A DNA stretch of 64,000 nucleotides from Hyalangium versicolor (GTDB lineage Bacteria > Myxococcota > Myxococcia > Myxococcales > Myxococcaceae): positions 186,001-250,000 of the forward strand of contig NZ_JAHXBF010000009.1 of assembly GCF_020103695.1 (NCBI RefSeq). Reading direction: 5' to 3'. The notes below the pieces were generated by a model. It saw only the letters and a list, made by a program, of their open reading frames with translations, searched no databases and was not told the origin of the DNA. Position 1 is the first letter of the stretch; each line of letters begins with the position of its first letter. The translations under genes were made by a program, and so were the position numbers. Positions 1 through 9,401 of this stretch are shown here, in pieces.

Positions 1-138
1 GCACAGCTGTGACCAGGGGCCGTGATTCCCAGGCGCGAACGCGCACGGCCCCGGAGAGCAAACCCCGGAAATCACTGACTTTGTAGAAATCCAAGTACAA
101 GCGACATTGCTGGCGTGACGGGTGCACTGGGGCCCGTC

Positions 139-2760
139 ATGCTCAACTCAGCCCCGAGACGTTCAGACCTGCTGTCTGTATTGACCACCCTGCTGCTGTC
201 GGCGTGCGGTGCCCCTCCTGATGAGAGAGGAGCCGCTCCGGACGAGCCGCTGGGCACCCAGCAATCCGCGCTGTGCTCGGGGGTGAGCATCAGCTCCCTC
301 GAGCTGGAAGGGGTGAGCTCCTTCGAGGGTGAGCTGGCCGGAGCAGGGACCTGGGTGGCGAGCGCCGGCGTGAACGGCGCACGGATCGAGTACTACGTTG
401 ACGGCACGCAGCGCACGGCCGAGGAGCGCATCGGAGAAACAGGCGAGTGGTACTTCAGCGAGACGGGCACCACCTGCGGGGTGCACGGCTTCGAGGTGAA
501 GTCCTACCCGATGATCCTCGACAGCAACGGCAACCGCACCATCTGCACCAACCTGCCCAAGACGCTGTTCCGGAACTTCGTCCAGTTCTGCCCCAGCATG
601 AGCCTCGGCATGAACCACACGCTGGAGGTGAGAGCCGACGGCTCTCTGTGGGGGTGGGGCTACAACCTCTATGGCCAGCTGGGCAACGGAGAGCGGATCC
701 AGCGCAATGCCCCGGTGCGCGTGAGGGGGCTGGAGCACGTCCTCTCCGCATCGGCGGGCGACTCGTACTCGGCGGCGGTGACGGAGGACGGGAGCGTGTG
801 GACCTGGGGCAACAACTCGTACGGCCAGCTCGGCGACGGCACCTCCACGCTGCACATCGCGCCCCGGCAGGTGCCGGGCCTGAGTGATGTCGTCTCGGTG
901 GCGACCTTCTACGGCCGGACGGTGGCGCTCAAGGCGGATGGAACCGTGTGGGCCTGGGGCAACAACACGTACGGCCAGCTGGGCGATGGGAGCACCACGG
1001 GCCGTCTGACGCCCGTGCAGGTGCCCGGTCTCAACGGTATCTTCGGAATCGCCGCGGGCATCTTCCACACGGTGGCGGTGAAGAAGGACGGCACCGTCTG
1101 GGGCTGGGGGCTGAACTCCAACGGGCAGTTGGGCGATGGCACCACCCTCAACCGCTCGACGCCCGTGCAGGTCGCGGGCCTCAGCGGCGTGCGCGCCGTC
1201 TCCGGTGGCTACTATCACACGCTCGGCTTGAAGACGGACGGCTCCGTCTGGAGCTGGGGCGTCAACACCGAAGGCGAGCTCGGAAACGGCACCATGACCT
1301 CCCTGAGTTCCTTCCCGGTGCAGGTGTCAGGGCTCACCGATGCCGTCGAGATCTCCGCGGGCGGCTACCACTCCGTGGCCAAGAAGCAGGACGGCACCTT
1401 GAGGGCCTGGGGCTACAACTACTACGGCCAGCTGGGCAACGGGACGACCACTGACAGTGCCATACCCATCGCGGTTCCGGGGATGACGTCCGTCAAGGTG
1501 TTCGGCGCGGGCGGCTACCACACGGTGGCCAAGAAGCCCCAGGTGAACATCACGAACCCTCGCACCGTGTTTGGCTGGGGCTACAACTACTACGGCCAGT
1601 TGGGCGATGGGACCACCACCGCGCGCTCCTCTCCCACGGCGGTCATGATCAGCGGGATTGGCTCGACGGCGGGCGGCAACTCGCACGCGGTGGCCGTGGG
1701 CACCGGCGGAGGGCTGTGGACCTGGGGCTCCAACAGCTACGGCGAGCTCGGCAACGGGACGACCACGGGTAGCCCCACTGCCGCGCAGCTCACGGGCATG
1801 AGCGGCGTACTCGACGCCGTGGCGGGCGCCGGCATCACGGCGGTGCTGAAGACGGATGGCACCGTGTGGACCTGGGGCTCCAACTCCTCCGGCCAGTTGG
1901 GCAATGGGACGACCCTCAACAGCTCCGCCCCCCAAGCCGTGCCAGGACTGGGGGGCGTCATCGCGATCTCCACGATGGGCAGCCACGTGGTGGCGCTGAA
2001 GGCGGACGGCACCGTGTGGACCTGGGGCTCCAACTCCTTCGGCCAGCTCGGGGATGGAACGACCACCTCCCGCTCCTCGCCCACTCAGGTCTCGGGCCTC
2101 GGCTCGGTGGTCTCCATCTCCGCCGGCTACTACCACACGGTGGCGGTCAAGGCGGACGGCACCGTGTGGGCCTGGGGCTACAACTACTCGGGCCAGCTGG
2201 GCGACGGCACGACCAACCAGCGCTACACGCCGGGGCAGGTCTCCGGAATCACCAGCGCCGTCGCTGTCTCCGCGGGCGCCTACCATGCGGCGGTGCTGAC
2301 GACGAGCGGCACCGTGTGGACCTGGGGCTACAACCCTTACGGCCAGCTCGGTGACGGGACCACCACCACCCGCCTGGCGCCGGTGCAGGTTCCCAGCCTC
2401 AGCGGCGTCACGTCGCTCGCCACGACCACCTACTCCACTGCGGCCTTGAAGCGGGACGGCACCGTGTGGACCTGGGGCTACAACTACTACGGTCAGCTCG
2501 GCGACGGGACGACCTCCAACCGCCTCTCGCCGACGCAGTCCCTCTTCAGCTCCATCGTGGACCTCTCCGCGGGCGGCTACTTCCTGATGGCGCTGGACAA
2601 GGGCGCCGTCGTCCGCGCCTGCGGCTACAACTCCTACGGCCAGCTCGGAGACGGGACGACCACCAACCGGTCGACTCCCGTGCAGGTGACGAACCTGCCA
2701 GGCAACGGGGACATCATCATCCTCCCTCCGGTCGGTGGCGGCGGCGTCTTCGGAGGGTGA
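139..2760 (+). CDS. RCC1-repeat lipoprotein with 14 repeats
   Basis: Predicted surface lipoprotein of 873 aa. The N-terminus is a signal peptide ending in a lipobox (LLLSAC, Cys about residue 24), followed by a roughly 100-residue non-repeat region. The rest is RCC1-type beta-propeller repeats of about 50 residues, each carrying a W-G-x-N-x-x-G-Q-L-G-(D/N)-G core. I count 14 cores, enough for two seven-bladed propellers; repeat 7 has a short insertion before its core, and repeat 14 has Cys in place of Trp. The protein ends in a Gly-rich tail. RCC1 propellers are protein-interaction scaffolds, and the partner here is unknown. The ATG at 139 is preferred over the in-frame GTG at 115 because it gives a compact signal peptide. 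Confidence 0.85.
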   Translation: MLNSAPRRSDLLSVLTTLLLSACGAPPDERGAAPDEPLGTQQSALCSGVSISSLELEGVSSFEGELAGAGTWVASAGVNGARIEYYVDGTQRTAEERIGETGEWYFSETGTTCGVHGFEVKSYPMILDSNGNRTICTNLPKTLFRNFVQFCPSMSLGMNHTLEVRADGSLWGWGYNLYGQLGNGERIQRNAPVRVRGLEHVLSASAGDSYSAAVTEDGSVWTWGNNSYGQLGDGTSTLHIAPRQVPGLSDVVSVATFYGRTVALKADGTVWAWGNNTYGQLGDGSTTGRLTPVQVPGLNGIFGIAAGIFHTVAVKKDGTVWGWGLNSNGQLGDGTTLNRSTPVQVAGLSGVRAVSGGYYHTLGLKTDGSVWSWGVNTEGELGNGTMTSLSSFPVQVSGLTDAVEISAGGYHSVAKKQDGTLRAWGYNYYGQLGNGTTTDSAIPIAVPGMTSVKVFGAGGYHTVAKKPQVNITNPRTVFGWGYNYYGQLGDGTTTARSSPTAVMISGIGSTAGGNSHAVAVGTGGGLWTWGSNSYGELGNGTTTGSPTAAQLTGMSGVLDAVAGAGITAVLKTDGTVWTWGSNSSGQLGNGTTLNSSAPQAVPGLGGVIAISTMGSHVVALKADGTVWTWGSNSFGQLGDGTTTSRSSPTQVSGLGSVVSISAGYYHTVAVKADGTVWAWGYNYSGQLGDGTTNQRYTPGQVSGITSAVAVSAGAYHAAVLTTSGTVWTWGYNPYGQLGDGTTTTRLAPVQVPSLSGVTSLATTTYSTAALKRDGTVWTWGYNYYGQLGDGTTSNRLSPTQSLFSSIVDLSAGGYFLMALDKGAVVRACGYNSYGQLGDGTTTNRSTPVQVTNLPGNGDIIILPPVGGGGVFGG

Positions 2761-2865
2761 TGATCCGAGCGCACGGTGAGTGGATCCAGTGGGCGTGAGT
2801 CTTTCCCACTGGAGTGGAGGCTGTTCTCCTGGGTTGACCGGGGGTGATAGCTTCCCATCCCACAA

Positions 2866-4221
<1,356 letters not shown>

Positions 4222-4384
4222 CCCAAGGCCGCCGGGCCCTGATGACGGGCGTTCCCCCCTGGTGACTGCTGTCTCCCCCGTGATCGCCTCCGCCGATGAG
4301 GGCTGTCACCAGCGGGCGCTCCAGCGGGCCCCCCTGCCTCGCGTAACCCCGCGAAACCACATCATCCCCCCGAGGCGCACAGGC

Positions 4385-4400
4385 TGGCACATGAGGTGCA
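4385..4400 (+). promoter_or_regulatory. Sigma-54 (-24/-12) promoter of the 18-residue-repeat protein
   Basis: TGGCAC-N5-GTGCA matches the sigma-54 consensus TGGCAC-N5-TTGCA with a single mismatch, and keeps the invariant GG and GC exactly 12 bases apart. It would give a start near 4411 and a leader of about 57 bases before the ATG at 4468. The gene directly upstream encodes a sigma-54 activator, which supports the call. No enhancer half-sites were identified. Confidence 0.7.
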
Positions 4401-4467
4401 GTAGAGCCTTCCCGTCAAGGCATCCTCCCTCACACAGGCTCAACCCTTCCTCTCTGGAGATACTCCC

Positions 4468-5547
4468 ATGAAGCTCGGCGGACTCGGCGGTTTCAAGAAC
4501 ATTGGCAACGCCTTCAAGGGCGTCGGCGACAAGCTCCCGAAGGGCGGGCTCCCGACGGGCAAGCCGAGCTTCTCTCCTCGGCCGGACATCAACGGCAAGC
4601 TGCCCGGTGGCGCCAAGCCGAGCTTCTCTCCTCGGCCGGACATCAACGGCAAGCTGCCCGGGCTGAACAAGCCGAGCCTCCTCGATGGGTTCAAGCCGAA
4701 CTTCGGCAAGCCGACCCTCGGCAAGCCGAGCCTCCTCGACGGCTTCAAGCCCAACCTGGGCGGGCTGAACAACCTCAAGCCGCACGGGTTCAACCCCCTG
4801 GGCGGGCTCAGCAACCCCCTGGGTGGAATCGGCAACGCGCTGGGTGGAGTGGGTAACGCGCTCGGCGGTATCGCTGGTGGCGCGGCCCAGGCGGTGGGCG
4901 GTCTGGTGGGCGGTGCGGCCGAGCTGGCCGGTGGTCTGGCCGGTGGCGCGGCCTCTCTGGCGGGCGCCGGGCTCAGCGCGCTCACCACGCTGCCGAGCGC
5001 GCTGGGCATGATGCCCCCCGCGATGGATCCGTACGCCGCGGGCGCTGCTCCGGCGGACCCGTACGCCGCGGGCGTTCCGGCGGACCCGTACGCCGCGGGC
5101 GTTCCGGCGGACCCGTACGCGGCCGGTGGCATGGATCCGTATGCCTCCGCGGGCCTCCCGGCGGACCCGTACGCGGCCGGTGGCATGGACCCGTACGCCT
5201 CCGCGGGCCTCCCGGCGGATCCGTACGCGGCTGGCGGCATGGACCCGTACGCGGCCCAGGCGCAGAGCCCCGCCCTCACCCCGTCCTCCGTGCTCCAGAA
5301 CGCCATCTCGCAGATCACCGCCCCCGTGCAGCAGGCCGTCGGCGGCATCCAGAACGCCATCTCGCAGGTGACGTCGCCCGTGCAGCAGGCCCTCGGCGGC
5401 ATCCAGGGTGCGGTGGCGCAGGTCGCCTCGCCCGTGCAGCAGGCCCTCGGCGGCATCCAGGGCGCCGTGGCGCAGGTGGCGGCTCCCGCGCAGCAGGTCC
5501 TGGGCTCGGTGGCGAACATCGCCAACTCCGTGAACGGGATCTTCTGA
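4468..5547 (+). CDS. Low-complexity Gly/Pro/Ala tandem-repeat protein
   Basis: 359-aa protein of unknown function with no signal peptide and no cysteine, built of nested repeats. The N-terminus has two copies of a PSFSPRPDINGKLPG unit and two of a PSLLDGFKPN unit. Next comes a Gly/Leu/Ala-rich segment that could lie in or on a membrane. The middle is a run of DPYA-containing units, including 18-residue units starting PADPYAAGGMDPY. The C-terminus has four 18-residue units of the type SPVQQALGGIQGAVAQVA, which look amphipathic. GGAG 8 bases upstream supports the ATG. A sigma-54 promoter and a neighbouring FHA/sigma-54 activator suggest signal-dependent, perhaps developmental, expression. A structural or surface role is possible but not shown. 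Confidence 0.8.
   Translation: MKLGGLGGFKNIGNAFKGVGDKLPKGGLPTGKPSFSPRPDINGKLPGGAKPSFSPRPDINGKLPGLNKPSLLDGFKPNFGKPTLGKPSLLDGFKPNLGGLNNLKPHGFNPLGGLSNPLGGIGNALGGVGNALGGIAGGAAQAVGGLVGGAAELAGGLAGGAASLAGAGLSALTTLPSALGMMPPAMDPYAAGAAPADPYAAGVPADPYAAGVPADPYAAGGMDPYASAGLPADPYAAGGMDPYASAGLPADPYAAGGMDPYAAQAQSPALTPSSVLQNAISQITAPVQQAVGGIQNAISQVTSPVQQALGGIQGAVAQVASPVQQALGGIQGAVAQVAAPAQQVLGSVANIANSVNGIF
5027..5257 (+). repeat. In-frame 24- and 54-bp tandem repeats encoding DPYA units
   Basis: Near-identical tandem units inside the repeat-protein gene. A 24-bp unit around GCGGACCCGTACGCCGCGGG occurs first. A 54-bp unit then occurs at least twice, alternating GCGGACCCGTACG and ATGGACCCGTACG blocks. All units are multiples of three, so copy-number change would lengthen or shorten the protein without shifting frame. 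Confidence 0.8.
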
Positions 5548-5588
5548 TTCCGAGAGGCCCCACGGCCTCGGCAGTCTTCGTAAAGAAG

Positions 5589-5668
5589 GAGCCCCGCCGG
5601 GCTGCGGTCTGAACCTACTGGTATGGCTGTCATACCAGTTCGGTCCAGGGCCGCCGCCTGCGGGGCTC
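5589..5668. terminator. Bidirectional terminator with an internal palindrome
   Basis: GAGCCCCGC at 5589-5597 pairs with GCGGGGCTC at 5660-5668, followed shortly by a short T run (5674-5677) on the plus strand. Nested inside is a second perfect stem, ACTGGTATG at 5617-5625 and CATACCAGT at 5631-5639. It sits between the converging ends of the repeat-protein gene and the SDR gene, where a shared terminator is expected. Confidence 0.55.
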
Positions 5669-5689
5669 TGCTGCTTTTCAGCGATCGAG

Positions 5690-6376
5690 CTACGGGAAGG
5701 TGATCGAGGTCGGAGTGCGGCCCTTGTACAGGTCCCAGAACTTCCCGGCGATGTCCGCCGGCTCGAGCGTGGCATTGCCATTATCCCACGCGGTGCCCTT
5801 GACGAGCCCGGTCACGACGACCTCACCGACGTAGACGCCGTCGCCGGCGAGCTTCGCGTGGAGCAGGCCGACGGTCTTGTGCTGCGCGGCCTTCGAGATG
5901 GCCAGACCCATGGACTGCCAGCCAACCGCCATCTGGTCGACCTGCGGATCATAGAACGCGAGGCCGCCACCGGTGACGAGGATCGCGCCCTTCTCCTTCT
6001 TCAGGTCGGGCAGCGCCTCTTGCACGGCGGCCACCAGACCGGTCACCGAGACATCAAAGGGAGCATGCAGCTCCTCGGCAGGCGCGGTCGTCAGGTCACC
6101 AGCGCCGGGGGTGTACGGGTTCCAGTGGATGATCGCGACGGGCCCCAGCGAGGCGCGCACATCACGGATGAGCGAGCGCACGGCGTTGGGAGTTCCCAGA
6201 TCGCAGGCGAACGCCTTCGCGGTGATGCCCGCGCTGGAGAGCGCGTCGGCCGCCGTCTTCAGCCGCTGAGCGTTGCGAGCGACGAGGGCGACAGCGAAGC
6301 CCTCCTTGCCAAACCTGCGCGCCACTGCATCGGAGATCCCAGGCCCGTGGCCAGCCACGACGATGGTTGGTTTCAT
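5690..6376 (-). CDS. SDR-family protein, atypical (no catalytic Tyr)
   Basis: 228-aa Rossmann-fold protein of the short-chain dehydrogenase/reductase superfamily. The cofactor loop GHGPGIS (residues about 9-15) replaces the usual TGxxxGIG, and the NADP-type ARN follows beta-2. The DLG segment after beta-3 is present. At the active site the family Tyr of YxxxK is Leu (GLAISKAA), although the Lys and its SKAA context are kept, so classical oxidoreductase chemistry is doubtful. The start is placed at MKPTIVV (6376), where the Rossmann fold begins; the open frame upstream to 6478 has no domain content. It converges with the repeat-protein gene and diverges from the lipoprotein at 6480. Confidence 0.8.
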   Translation of the reverse strand: MKPTIVVAGHGPGISDAVARRFGKEGFAVALVARNAQRLKTAADALSSAGITAKAFACDLGTPNAVRSLIRDVRASLGPVAIIHWNPYTPGAGDLTTAPAEELHAPFDVSVTGLVAAVQEALPDLKKEKGAILVTGGGLAFYDPQVDQMAVGWQSMGLAISKAAQHKTVGLLHAKLAGDGVYVGEVVVTGLVKGTAWDNGNATLEPADIAGKFWDLYKGRTPTSITFP

Positions 6377-6479
6377 GGCCCGCGCTATAGCACAACGCCC
6401 GGCGAGCCCCTGTGGATCGCCAGGCACAATTTCCAATGCTGTGCGTTCCGGCACTTGATGTTGCGAGGGAGAAGGCACC

Positions 6480-7586
6480 TTGTTACTGCACCGTCTGATT
6501 TTTGTCTGTGTTCTGCTGACCGCGTGTGCCGCCCCCGAGCGGCAACGCGTGCCCGAGTCTCACGCCACATCTCCGGCTCCCGCAGCCACGCCAGCTCCTG
6601 CGAACACCCTCTATACGTTCGAGGGAGTGGAGGTCTTCGGCTCGCGCAAGGTTTCCAAGCAGGAGCTGCTCGACATCATCGGAATCGGACTGCCTCCCGC
6701 GGGCACACGCATCGATGTGTCCCAGGACGACTTCTTCATCCAGCTCAAGAAGAGCAAGAAGCAGCTGATCGAGAAGTGGCCTTTCGCCCTGTGCCGATAC
6801 TCGGAGGTGCGCTACCCCGAGCAGGCCACGCTGACGGTGACGGTGAACCTGGTAGACGTGGGGGACGAGTGGCGCATGCGCTTCTCCCCCGCCCCGCAGG
6901 GGAACGTACCGGATCCCGAAGGCCTGATCGCGGCCTGGCAGGACTATCTCGGGATGAGAGAAGAGCTGAGGCGAGCAGGTGAAATCCCCGACTTCGGCGA
7001 GGGCACCTGTGCAGCCATCGTCTGCATCGGAGGCTTCGCTCACCCGAAACTGGAGGGCCGGGAGCAGAAGTTCATCGAGGGAGTTCCCCGCAACTTCGAA
7101 ACGCTGCTGCGCGTGGTGCGTGAGGATCGCGACAACGACAAGCGGATGTTCGCGGCGATGTTGCTGGCCTATGCCCCCTCGCGAGAGAAGGTGGTGGAGG
7201 CGCTCGTGCCGTCCATCCGGGATCCGTACGACGGGGTCCGCAACGAGGTGCTGCGGCTGCTCGGAGCGGCGCAACTGGGCCAGAAGCGCGTCATCGTCCC
7301 GCTCGAGCCCGTGCTCGAGGCGCTGTGGTTCCCACTGGTCTCCGACCGCAACAAGGCCGGATGGGCACTCGTGCGCATCGTGGAGACGGAAGGGGCCGTC
7401 CACCGTCAGCAGATCCTCGAAAAGTCCGGAGAGATGCTGCTGCAGATGGTGGGCATGCACCAGCGGACCGATCACGAGCCCGCACAGAAGGTGCTCACCG
7501 TGCTGGCGGGGCGGGATCTCGGCCTGAACGAGAGTGCCTGGCGGCGCTGGGCCCAGGAGACCCAGGCCGCCAGCACGAAGCCCTGA
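6480..7586 (+). CDS. Lipoprotein with POTRA-like and HEAT-like regions, function unknown
   Basis: 368-aa predicted lipoprotein (lipobox LLTAC, Cys about residue 16). A Pro/Ala linker leads to a segment beginning FEGVEVFGSRKVSKQELL, which resembles the first strand and helix of POTRA domains. The C-terminal half is helical with a HEAT-like pattern (PYDGVRNEVLRLLG and similar). The predicted start is a TTG, chosen because it opens directly into the signal peptide, although the upstream region has GAGGGAG in Shine-Dalgarno position. I do not recognise a named family. It converges with the LVIVD gene, and the two genes share a terminator-like hairpin over both stop codons. Confidence 0.7.
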   Translation: MLLHRLIFVCVLLTACAAPERQRVPESHATSPAPAATPAPANTLYTFEGVEVFGSRKVSKQELLDIIGIGLPPAGTRIDVSQDDFFIQLKKSKKQLIEKWPFALCRYSEVRYPEQATLTVTVNLVDVGDEWRMRFSPAPQGNVPDPEGLIAAWQDYLGMREELRRAGEIPDFGEGTCAAIVCIGGFAHPKLEGREQKFIEGVPRNFETLLRVVREDRDNDKRMFAAMLLAYAPSREKVVEALVPSIRDPYDGVRNEVLRLLGAAQLGQKRVIVPLEPVLEALWFPLVSDRNKAGWALVRIVETEGAVHRQQILEKSGEMLLQMVGMHQRTDHEPAQKVLTVLAGRDLGLNESAWRRWAQETQAASTKP

Positions 7587-7610
7587 TGCCCCAACGGCGG
7601 GATCAGGGCT
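7579..7610. terminator. Hairpin spanning both converging stop codons
   Basis: AGCCCTGAT at 7579-7587 and ATCAGGGCT at 7602-7610 form a perfect 9-bp stem with a 14-base loop. The stop codon of the plus-strand gene (7584-7586) lies in one arm and that of the minus-strand gene (7603-7605) in the other. No T run follows, so this may be an RNA end-stabilising structure and not an intrinsic terminator. Confidence 0.4.
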
Positions 7611-9264
7611 CGCGGAAGATGAGCAGGCCGCGCGTCATGTCCACCAGGTAGACGTAGCCGTCACCGGGCACGCGGATGCCGATGGCCCCGGCGAAGAGGC
7701 CCTCGAGCCGACCCGGGTCCGAGTCCCGGAACGTGTTGGCATAGGCGATCTGCCGGGGCTGGGTGGGATTGGAGACGTCCAGCACGCGCAGGCCCTCGGC
7801 GTACCAGGCCACGTACAGCCGCTTGTCCTTCAGGATCATGTTGTGGATGGAGGTGTGCGGCCGCATCGAGTACTCGCCGATCTTCACGATGTGGGCCGGA
7901 TCCGAGACATCCAGCACGCGCAGGTGGGCGTTGGTGTTCTCGCTGCCCTCGAAGGCGATGGTCTTCCCCGCGAAGGTACCCACCGCGTTGGCGTGGGTGA
8001 GGTTGCCGATCTGCGCATCGTACGTGTACGAGCCGAGGGGCACGGGATTGAACGCGTCCGTCACGTCCAGCACGTAGTACCCCTGGCCCATCTGGTTGAT
8101 GTAGAGGCGGTTCTGGTAGGCGAACGCATCGTGCGGGTAGCCAAACCCGTTCTCATCGGTGGGCACCGTGTAGCGGTTGAGCAGCACCGGGTTCAAAGGG
8201 CTGCTCACGTCGAAGATGAGCTCCTGGTTGGCGCTCGTGGACTGGGCGTACAACCGGTTGCCGTCCACGAAGAGGGTGTGCACGTCGAAGGTGTCCCCCG
8301 GCACGCCGCGCACCATCTGCGGGTCTGCGGGGTTGGAGATGTCATAGACGAGCACGCCGTGGTTGCCGCTGCCGATGTAGAGGGCGTCGCCCTTGGCCCA
8401 CACCGAGTTCCAGTAGACATCGCCCGCCAGCGTCACGACCTTCTTGAGGACAGGATGGGCCTTGTCGCTCACATCGAACACGGTGAGCCCCCCGTCGACC
8501 GTCGGCCCGAAGTCGGTGGAGACGACATAGGCATGGGCCTTCGTCACGTAGACATCCACGGGCGTTCCCAGTGTCACCAGCTGCTCCGAGACGAGTTCGA
8601 TACCGGAGCTCTCGGGCTCGCCGAACCGCTGCGTGCGCACGGCATCGAAGCTGCCGAACGTGCGCCGCTGCCCCCCATTGGTGCACGTCTGATAGCAGCC
8701 CGTGAGATGCGATGCGCTCTGGGCCTCGCAGCCCGCGAAGGCATAGAGCAAGGTGCCACCGTCCAAGGCCGTGCGCTGGCTGGACACGTACAGCGTCTGG
8801 CTGTCCACCTGCTTCTGACGCAGGGGATAGGTATTGGCCGTCTCCGCCTCCCCCGTCGTGGAGATCTTGAAGCCGCTGGAGAGGAAGCCGATGAACTCGA
8901 AGGATTCGTTGGGGCGCTCCAGCACGGAGTAGATACCATCCGGTGACACTTGCGAGAGCGTGCTCCGGTTGCAGGTGGACAAATCGAACGACTCCGGGCT
9001 GCCACAGGGCACGGCCACACCCGCATCATCCATGAGGATCCGGGTGCAGGAAGCGAAGGGGCCGGTGTCGAAATTGTCGCCATTCTCCTCGAGCGGGACA
9101 TAGGTGCCGTCCCACTCAGAGCCGGAGTCCGGCGTACCGGAGTCCGGCGTACCGGAGTCCGGAGTCCCCGCGTCGGGCGACGGGCTCGGGGGATCGTCAT
9201 GGCACCCTAATCCCCAGGTCGAGATCGTCAACGCCATCCAGGCACAACGGAGCAGGTTCTTCAT
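7603..9264 (-). CDS. LVIVD-repeat beta-propeller lipoprotein
   Basis: 553-aa exported protein. The signal peptide ends at GLGC, so it is a probable lipoprotein. A linker of Pro-Asp-Ser/Ala-Gly-Thr units follows, then a domain with several Cys residues. From about residue 220 onward come repeated segments of the LVIVD type, such as LTVFDVSDKAHPVL, VLVYDISNPADPQM, YYVLDVTDAFNPVP and LRVLDVSDPAHIVK. These repeats form surface-exposed propellers in bacteria and archaea; ligands are generally unknown. A 15-bp tandem repeat in the DNA (9124-9168) encodes the linker. Family assignment is firm, function is not. Confidence 0.87.
   Translation of the reverse strand: MKNLLRCAWMALTISTWGLGCHDDPPSPSPDAGTPDSGTPDSGTPDSGSEWDGTYVPLEENGDNFDTGPFASCTRILMDDAGVAVPCGSPESFDLSTCNRSTLSQVSPDGIYSVLERPNESFEFIGFLSSGFKISTTGEAETANTYPLRQKQVDSQTLYVSSQRTALDGGTLLYAFAGCEAQSASHLTGCYQTCTNGGQRRTFGSFDAVRTQRFGEPESSGIELVSEQLVTLGTPVDVYVTKAHAYVVSTDFGPTVDGGLTVFDVSDKAHPVLKKVVTLAGDVYWNSVWAKGDALYIGSGNHGVLVYDISNPADPQMVRGVPGDTFDVHTLFVDGNRLYAQSTSANQELIFDVSSPLNPVLLNRYTVPTDENGFGYPHDAFAYQNRLYINQMGQGYYVLDVTDAFNPVPLGSYTYDAQIGNLTHANAVGTFAGKTIAFEGSENTNAHLRVLDVSDPAHIVKIGEYSMRPHTSIHNMILKDKRLYVAWYAEGLRVLDVSNPTQPRQIAYANTFRDSDPGRLEGLFAGAIGIRVPGDGYVYLVDMTRGLLIFREP
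9124..9168 (-). repeat. 15-bp tandem repeat encoding the Pro-Asp-Ser-Gly-Thr linker
   Basis: About three copies of a 15-bp unit (plus-strand GGAGTCCGGCGTACC), the last copy diverging. It encodes the flexible linker just after the lipid-anchor Cys of the LVIVD protein. Because the unit is 15 bp, copy-number change alters linker length only. Confidence 0.85.
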
Positions 9265-9401
9265 GGTGAGCGGGCATCTCCTCGCGAGGGGGGTTCAGCG
9301 TATCTGGAAGGACTCGCGATTCGTCCTGTGGTGAACCCCAAGCCTCCCATCTGGAGCAAGGGGACTTACCTTCCCTCCACGGGGACGACGGGAGCGTGGG
9401 T

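Noticed and set aside
6449..6464. Sigma-54 promoter before the 6480 lipoprotein gene
   Set aside because: CGGCAC and TTGC are present, but the GG-GC distance is one base too long for sigma-54 recognition.
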